A DNA stretch of 25,357 nucleotides from Elysia marginata. Lineage: Eukaryota > Mollusca > Gastropoda > Plakobranchidae. A program made the translations under genes and the position numbers. The stretch covers positions 118,601 through 143,957 of the forward strand of contig BMAT01011409.1 of assembly GCA_019649035.1 (NCBI GenBank), given 5' to 3'. Shown in pieces: positions 20,265 through 25,357 of this stretch. The notes below the pieces were generated by a model that saw only the letters and a program-made list of their open reading frames with translations, did no database searches and had not been told where the DNA came from. The first letter of the stretch is position 1; every line of letters starts with the position of its first letter.

Positions 20265-21323
20265 CTAGTTTTTCCCTTTATTTAGAAAGATGAGAAGATG
20301 CTCTCTAAACTTCGAGCTCATTTTGTAATATATTATCAAATTGATGCTCGCGTTGATATTTTCAAGAAGGTCTGACACTGCCCCGACAACATTATACACC
20401 ATCGAATACCGGCCGAGCGAGGAATATTCTGCCTCGATATGTTTTGTAATATTTGTACCAATCAGAGGCAACATGGAGACAACGAATGTTATGGCTACTG
20501 CTATAACTATCTTGACGGTTCTCTCCTCTTTAGAAACTGTTGCTGGTGCTCCGGATTTGCCTTTCTCAGTCTTGCTGGCATCTGGCACGGATGAAGCTGT
20601 GATGGTGTCCCTCCACCTCTTGCTTCTGCGAAGACTAACGGTTAGGTAGATTGTGCAAACTGTCACAAACGTTCCTGTGGCTAGGGGCAGGAACGTACAG
20701 TAATAGGTCCCACCAGACTTTATTACTGAGTTGATCAATGTATCGTCACGGGACACCACCAGACCTATTAGGGTCTCGTTTCGAGCGGCGAAAAACTTCC
20801 ACCCAACTGACCATTTGAAATACATCATGGATACTGGAGGGATGATGATCAGATAAATCAGCACGAGAATATACACTGTCCTTCTGGCCGTGATGATACT
20901 TTTCACCTTTAGGGGCATCATAACGCACAGGCATCTCTCAAGGCTAATGAAGCACGTGATACAGGCTGTCACCCGGGTCAGAGCAATGTGCGGCCAAGAG
21001 GAAACGAGTCGCAGGATCTGCATGGACAGCGGTAGCTGCTCATAGATGGCTGCGAGCACCATGAAACAGCCGTATATGGATGGGAGGATGGATCCCAGGT
21101 CAGCGATAGCCAGTGCCACTAAGCTAATGTTGGTAGAATCAGAGAAACCCATTCTGCTATAAACTATGATGATTAGGACGTTGCCAGTCACACCAAAGAT
21201 GTTGACAAAAAGCCCTAGAGATACCAGAACTGTAAGAGACAGGTTGTATACATTCTCGGGTATTTCCCCCAACGCTAAAACTTCAGACGTGTGGTGGTCT
21301 GAACAGTTTTTGCAGTCTAGCAT
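20265..21323 (-). CDS. Rhodopsin-class G-protein-coupled receptor, probably gastropod chemosensory type
   Basis: A complete single-exon gene of 352 residues. I chose the ATG at 21321-21323 (context AACCATGC): the frame continues upstream only to a TGA at 21390-21392 with no other ATG. Seven hydrophobic segments are visible: TM1 about 30-55 (GVTGN, Asn48), TM2 about 67-93 (LAIADL, Asp75), TM3 about 104-128, TM4 149-168, TM5 209-231, TM6 271-290 (VSMLP, Pro286) and TM7 308-332. TM3 ends in ERC (Glu129-Arg130) in place of DRY, followed by PLKVK. TM7 carries NLIIY in place of NPxxY, followed by the amphipathic helix 8 start KMSSKFRE. Extracellular N-glycosylation sequons occur near Asn27 and Asn182. 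There is no Cys at the usual 3.25 position (Leu105), so the standard TM3-ECL2 disulfide is missing. The WPH motif before TM3 and ERCLCV...PLKVK fit gastropod chemosensory receptors. A neuropeptide-type receptor is the alternative. Confidence 0.93.
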   Translation of the reverse strand: MLDCKNCSDHHTSEVLALGEIPENVYNLSLTVLVSLGLFVNIFGVTGNVLIIIVYSRMGFSDSTNISLVALAIADLGSILPSIYGCFMVLAAIYEQLPLSMQILRLVSSWPHIALTRVTACITCFISLERCLCVMMPLKVKSIITARRTVYILVLIYLIIIPPVSMMYFKWSVGWKFFAARNETLIGLVVSRDDTLINSVIKSGGTYYCTFLPLATGTFVTVCTIYLTVSLRRSKRWRDTITASSVPDASKTEKGKSGAPATVSKEERTVKIVIAVAITFVVSMLPLIGTNITKHIEAEYSSLGRYSMVYNVVGAVSDLLENINASINLIIYYKMSSKFREHLLIFLNKGKN

Positions 21324-21431
21324 GGTTAAGCCTCGCTTATGGTTATCTTCTTCACACAAAAAAGGGCGGAGATCTAGAAGACCTTGGCATCAATTTGCCT
21401 CTTTAAAATTAAACAAGCCACCAATAGCAGT

Positions 21432-21437
21432 TTTATA
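21432..21437 (-). promoter_or_regulatory. Candidate TATA box for the receptor gene
   Basis: The coding strand reads GTTTATAAAACTG here, 109-114 bases upstream of the ATG. Transcription starting about 30 bases downstream would give a 5' UTR of roughly 80 bases. An alternative is that the coding exon has an upstream untranslated exon joined at the CTTACAG acceptor-like string near 21461. AT-rich background keeps confidence low. Confidence 0.25.
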
Positions 21438-22557
21438 AACTTTTAGTTCCTTGTCTGTAAGATATATTTAGGAATTGAAAAACAAAATAATACAACAAAA
21501 AAACTTTGTCGGGGGTCAATGCAATCTACCATCACTAAATCTAAGGGGTTGATTATTATCGTTAACGATCAATTACAGGAGGAAATAATTACATTCGAAA
21601 AAAAAAAGATTAAAGGGCTGACACCACACATCAAAACCAATCACTTATGGTATAGAAATGATAGGGTATTAAATTAGTTTGAACACCTCTGGCGCTAATC
21701 AATGCATCATTTTGGTGCCAATTATCTTTGTATGTTGTTGGAGCGGGGCCCCTCAAACAATTATCACTTAACTGTAAGTTGCCTTCGATCGTTTTTCAGA
21801 GGTAGAATTATTACTTTTGTTTCTGTTTTTTTCAAGAAGGTGATTTAATTGGAACAAGCGGAGTAAAAATGAGTTATTAAAAATATTATTGAACCATTTC
21901 TTCATTTTGTTTTCGGGGATATGCTAACAAGGGGTAAATAGGGGGATCTGCTTACCAAAAGTTGACATTTTGTTTGAATTTTCCGTTAATTATCTCAGAA
22001 CTTCTATAGCTAGCATCCCTGATAAGTAAACTATGTCTATTCCATAATTTTATTTTTATAATTGCAACATAATTATAAAATTTAAACTGTTGTCACTTGA
22101 TTCTAATGACAAAATTGGGTTTCGTTTTCGACACCGTAATTAAAAAGACAACGAACAAGAATAAAAAAAAACTCAAACACACGCACGACGAACAATAATT
22201 GTGCTTACATTAACTTTCATATAATTAGAATTCTGAATTACGATTATGTATTTGCCAAACTGTACAGAATTAAGAGACACTTGTAGAGCTTTGTGATTAA
22301 GCCAGCAATAACCATAAGTTTTTATTAAAAGAACCCTAGACGTAGTCACCAAGAGAGTAAGCTAGGCGAAGAGAACTATAAACCAGCATACAGCTTTGAG
22401 TTCTGCGTTTATTTCTTTGAAATTTAAACACTTTAGTTATTTTTTTTCTCAGATAAATTTTGATAGAGTCATAATGTATAAAAAGGTGATTGGCTTTTAA
22501 AAATTATTTAACTTTTGAAAGTTTTAAAACACCCAAATGATGAGAGGTTTGAATGTA
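21438..22557. other. Gene-free AT-rich stretch
   Basis: No gene recognised. A perfect inverted repeat, TTTTATAATT/AATTATAAAA with a 7-base loop, lies at 22054-22080. A GC-rich spot, GGAGCGGGGCCCC, lies near 21739. Confidence 0.5.
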
Positions 22558-22831
22558 GTTAGCTTCAAACAATGCGGTAAGACACTCGCTCAGAGATCGG
22601 GAGGCGCGTGGTTCGATCCCCGGCCGAGTCAAACCAAGGATTTTGAAATTGAGGTTAGCTGCTGATTCGCACAGTGTCTGGCATTATGTATTCAGTGCTA
22701 AGTCTGGTCGGCCCGGTGTCAGGATAATGTGACTGGGTGTGGTGTATGCAAGCGCTTTCAATTGTCACAAGCGCCGTCTCTGATATAACCTTGTAGTTGA
22801 AAAGAGACGTTAAAATTCAAACAACCAACCG
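22558..22831 (+). mobile_element. tRNA-derived SINE
   Basis: A GC-richer unit of about 274 bp. Its head is tRNA-like: a TAGC...GCGG A-box-like string at about 22560-22576 and a perfect B box GGTTCGATCCC at 22610-22620, about 50 bases apart as in tRNA genes. A non-tRNA body follows, ending in GAGACGTTAAAATTCAAAC and a CAACCAACC tail, the style of tail I associate with molluscan SINEs. The head does not fold into a functional tRNA by eye. A short GTAGT flanks both ends (5' near 22555, 3' near 22832) and may be a remnant of a target-site duplication. RNA polymerase III would drive transcription from the internal boxes. It lies about 1.2 kb upstream of the receptor start. Confidence 0.85.
22610..22620 (+). 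promoter_or_regulatory. RNA polymerase III B box
   Basis: GGTTCGATCCC is a perfect match to the consensus B box (GGTTCGANNCC) inside the tRNA-like head of the SINE. Confidence 0.85.
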
Positions 22832-23692
22832 TAGTCATTCCGTACTCTGTATTCGTTCATAGGATGTCGGAAATATCATAAATTGTATAAAAAAATCCAA
22901 ACAAAATTTTTATAAAGCCCCATAAAGTCATAGGAAAAAAAGTAAATAAATCGGCATACACGCAGCACGTATTAGCAAGCTAGAAGAAATACTAACTGGG
23001 TTGGAAAGTACAAACAAACATTATTTTGTCTTAAACCCAGCGATCGGTCTCGGCGTCGGGTGACGCAAGTTTTACATAATTAGTCGTCGATATTAGGAGC
23101 AGTGCATTTTATGTGAGCTTCAAAAACGTTCCAAAAGTGCATGAAGTCATCAAATTTTGTGAGGAGGTATAAAGAGTTTTGTGTATATGAATAGAGAGAA
23201 AAAGAGGAATAAATCCATTCTGAAAGTTCTCTTCTCAAATTCACGTATCCGACATCCGACTCATTCGCACGATTTGCTAGACATGTTGTATAATGGATGA
23301 AAAAAAATGTAAGTGTTATCCTATATCTATCTAAAGAGGCATAAGTATCAGGGTATATTCATCAAGGTTTGACATGAAATATCACAAGAGAGTCAGGATT
23401 GAATGGCTATAATCATAGGGGAATCAATGTTCTTTAACTTAATATCTTGTGACCAGTGAATATAAGTCGGATATCGGGAACACTAATCTGAGATTGAGAA
23501 AATAGCTTCTAAAATAGATCTATTCCTCCTTATCCTCTGTATTTTTTTGCTAAAAGAAGTTCTTATACCTTCTCAATTAATACGCTCGTATTGGTAATTT
23601 AATGAAGTGTTCAACGTTTGGGAATCTTAGGAAAAGGTATTGTTCAAAATATCAACATCTTGTTATGTAACAATTGCGAAGATCCGACTCAC
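22832..23692. other. Gene-free AT-rich stretch
   Basis: No gene recognised between the SINE and the degenerate coding segment. Confidence 0.5.
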
Positions 23693-23974
23693 CTGCATTG
23701 GTTGTCAGACTTTCTCTAGGTTGTTTTCAGCCCAGTGGTTCGTTATTCTAGGACGCATGTTCGTAAAACGTCTGGCTAAAATTGCTGCATACACTGAGGA
23801 CATTGGCGAAATGGCTGTGTAGAACCAGGCTCCATGTATATCCTGCATCATGCTTCCCTAGAACACGTTCAATCCAGTCTGTTCTTGGAGAGCATTATGC
23901 AGGATGCACTGCTCGATCATCTCGACATCTCATGACTGCACTGTATCTACAAGGATCGACAGCGTTGACAAAGC
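23693..23974 (-). pseudogene. Degenerate coding segment ending at a consensus splice donor
   Basis: One minus-strand frame is protein-like over about 87 codons but is broken by stops: TGA at 23930-23932, TAG at 23858-23860 and TGA at 23705-23707. The pieces read ALSTLSILVDTVQS, DVEMIEQCILHNALQEQTG and then a 50-codon piece (23708-23857) containing HGAWFYTAISPMSSVYAAI followed by LARRF and RPRITNHWAENNLEKV. Four codons after the last stop the sequence is CAG|GTGAGT, a perfect metazoan donor at 23687-23692. This looks like the 3' end of a decayed internal exon of a membrane protein; the W....SP.SS.YA..LARRF pattern faintly recalls a transporter loop, but I cannot assign a family. Plus-strand frames over the same region (23640-24111) look like its shadow. 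Confidence 0.35.
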
Positions 23975-24338
23975 TCAACACAGAGATAAACATAGAACGA
24001 GGGCTAGTATCAAGGCGTCGAAACTGGGGAATCGTTTTTTGGTCATACTGTTTTGTTCGACTGAGCATCGATAAGATTAACCTTGCTTTGTTTCAAAAGG
24101 ATAATTTCTAGGTGATTTGCGCCGTGATGACGATGCCACAATCTTTTGATTGACAGCAGATCCGAGCAGGAAAAAACTGAAGGCCCAGGAGCACCGAAAA
24201 AGATAAAGACGGTATGTAGTTTTCTGTTCACACACACAAAGTACAATGCTCTTAAAATTCGGAGCCCAGAGCCTACGAAAGGTAAGAAGTTCAACACTTG
24301 CACCTTAAAATAGGTTGAACTTTCTTCTTTATCTACTA

Positions 24339-24341
<3 letters not shown>
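23975..24341. other. Gene-free stretch
   Basis: Nothing recognised. Frames on both strands overlap here and none looks like a known family. Confidence 0.45.

Positions 24342-24383
<42 letters not shown>
24342..24383. repeat. (GA)n microsatellite, pure
   Basis: An uninterrupted GA dinucleotide run of 42 bases, followed by impure purine-rich sequence to about 24435. Confidence 0.97.
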
Positions 24384-24387
<4 letters not shown>

Positions 24388-25169
24388 TGGTGAGGAGGAT
24401 GGGGCGTGATGAGCGTAAGGGATGGGGTGAGAAGGTTAATAAAAAGAATAATAGCAATTAATCAAAATATGTATACGAACTGCATAAATAAAACAGTAGT
24501 TGCAAGCGTGTAACATTTAAATAATTAGATTGACAAAATATTACCATATTAGGCATCAAAAGTGCATCAACTAAAACGTTGTAAGTTTGTAAATCGGCGA
24601 ATTTAAGATATGCGCACACATTTTTCTGAATCAAACTGTTTAAGAATCCTAAGTACTCAAATGTAAATCTCATATTCTTAAAGCCCAAATCCTAAGTTAT
24701 TTTCCTTCAGGTGCTCTTTCAAGGGATAAAAGTGCCAAAAAGCCTGTTTTAGTTAAACGTCCATTAACTAGCTCTAGTCCATTCAGGAACGGTTTCTGCA
24801 CGAACTGGCTGCTACTCGTTCATTGTGCAGAAAAGCATGCAGGTCTGGAAAACCCGACGAGGGCGTCTGGACAGGCCGAAGGGAGACAAGATCCATAAAT
24901 TTTCAGACTAGAAGAAAGCCACAAGTATCTGCTTTTTATTGGCCTTTTCCTTATTCATAATCTTGAGAAGCATTACAATTTTGTACCATTCAAAAAGTGT
25001 GAAAAATTAATACAGAAATATCGCTTAAAATTTTAATGCACTATAAACTTTTTTTATGTGATAGGGGCTTTAAGGAAAAACTTTGGCTCATTGTTTTTTT
25101 ACATTAAAGAAAATGAGCGTGTGAGACGAACCATAAAGATGTCATGATGACGAAGTTCATTATTATCAA

Positions 25170-25170
<1 letters not shown>
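24384..25170. other. Gene-free AT-rich stretch with a hairpin
   Basis: No gene called. The 76-codon minus-strand frame at 24458-24688 has no ATG at its first codon and is unrecognised. The bulged hairpin at 24793-24833 is listed separately. Confidence 0.5.
24793..24833. repeat. Bulged inverted repeat
   Basis: TTTCTGCAC-GAAC pairs with GTTC-(ATT)-GTGCAGAAA, giving 13 base pairs with one 3-base bulge and a 12-base loop. It lies in a locally GC-richer patch (about 24790-24890). Function unknown. Confidence 0.7.

Positions 25171-25240
<70 letters not shown>
25171..25240. repeat. (ATC)n trinucleotide microsatellite
   Basis: About 23 uninterrupted ATC/CAT repeats. The frame across it reads poly-isoleucine, so the apparent ORF at 25144-25332 is an artefact. 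Confidence 0.97.
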
Positions 25241-25243
<3 letters not shown>

Positions 25244-25335
25244 ACAACTTAGTTATATTCAAGAAAAAAAAATTACTTGTAAAGCGCGGCTTATCGTGGA
25301 AATGGATTGATTCAGTATCTAGTTCTCTTTAAACA

Positions 25336-25357
25336 ATCATCATCATCATCATCATCA
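25336..25357. repeat. (ATC)n trinucleotide microsatellite, running off the window
   Basis: A second ATC/CAT run starts 95 bases after the first and is cut by the window end, so its full length is unknown. Confidence 0.9.

Noticed and set aside
20341-20649. 102-codon plus-strand ORF
   Set aside because: It lies opposite the receptor coding sequence and is its antisense shadow; the same holds for 20746-20934 and 21166-21438.
21324-21359. A 12-codon N-terminal extension of the receptor starting at TTG
   Set aside because: The first codon is TTG, not a normal start in animals. The next in-frame codon suitable is the ATG at 21321-21323, and the upstream frame closes at a TGA with no ATG.
22558-22632. 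Functional tRNA gene
   Set aside because: The A and B boxes are tRNA-like, but I cannot fold a proper cloverleaf with paired acceptor stem, and the sequence continues into a SINE body and tail.
23782-24111. 109-codon plus-strand ORF
   Set aside because: Its composition looks random and the opposite strand has a more protein-like, though broken, frame ending at a consensus splice donor.
25144-25332. Poly-isoleucine ORF
   Set aside because: It is a translation of the (ATC)n microsatellite.

Overview
The window looks like gene-poor DNA from an invertebrate animal, most likely a heterobranch gastropod mollusc. Three things point there. The only convincing gene is an intronless rhodopsin-class receptor with the W-P-H ... 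S-L-E-R-C-L-C-V ... P-L-K-V-K signature I associate with the large gastropod chemosensory receptor families. A tRNA-derived SINE has a GACGTTAAA-type tail of the molluscan style. The remaining DNA is AT-rich and full of (GA)n, (ATC)n and AGATCT-type simple repeats. There are no bacterial operons, rRNA genes, convincing tRNA genes or CRISPR arrays.

Layout. Positions 1-4250 are AT-rich, with plus-strand purine-rich blocks and two (GA)n microsatellites. Positions 4257-4980 form a GC- and CpG-richer island of unknown nature that contains a minus-strand ORF ending at a splice-donor-like site. Positions 4981-11640 have no recognisable gene; they hold a strong G-quadruplex motif (7149-7171), a short tandem duplication and AT palindromes. 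Positions 11641-12842 are a nested tandem array in which a roughly 180-bp spacer alternates with blocks of five, three and one copies of a 57-bp unit. Positions 12843-16330 hold an AGATCT inverted-repeat cluster, a near-perfect cruciform hairpin and two candidate 5' gene ends with no supporting downstream gene. A 3-base assembly gap lies in a poly-A run at 16818-16820.

Positions 17149-19484 are bounded by a 42-bp inverted repeat (40/42 matches). Inside, on the minus strand, is a decayed segment resembling a THAP zinc-finger domain, the DNA-binding domain of P-element-type transposases. I read this tentatively as a fossil DNA transposon. The receptor gene is at 20265-21323 on the minus strand, with a candidate TATA box and poly(A) signal. 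A SINE lies at 22558-22831. A degenerate minus-strand coding segment ending at a perfect CAG|GTGAGT donor lies at 23693-23974. The window closes with a (GA)n tract, a hairpin and two (ATC)n tracts, the last running off the end.

The receptor is the only gene I would call with high confidence. Its likely job is ligand detection at the surface of sensory cells through heterotrimeric G proteins. Nothing else here clearly works with it; the rest is intergenic and repeat-derived sequence.
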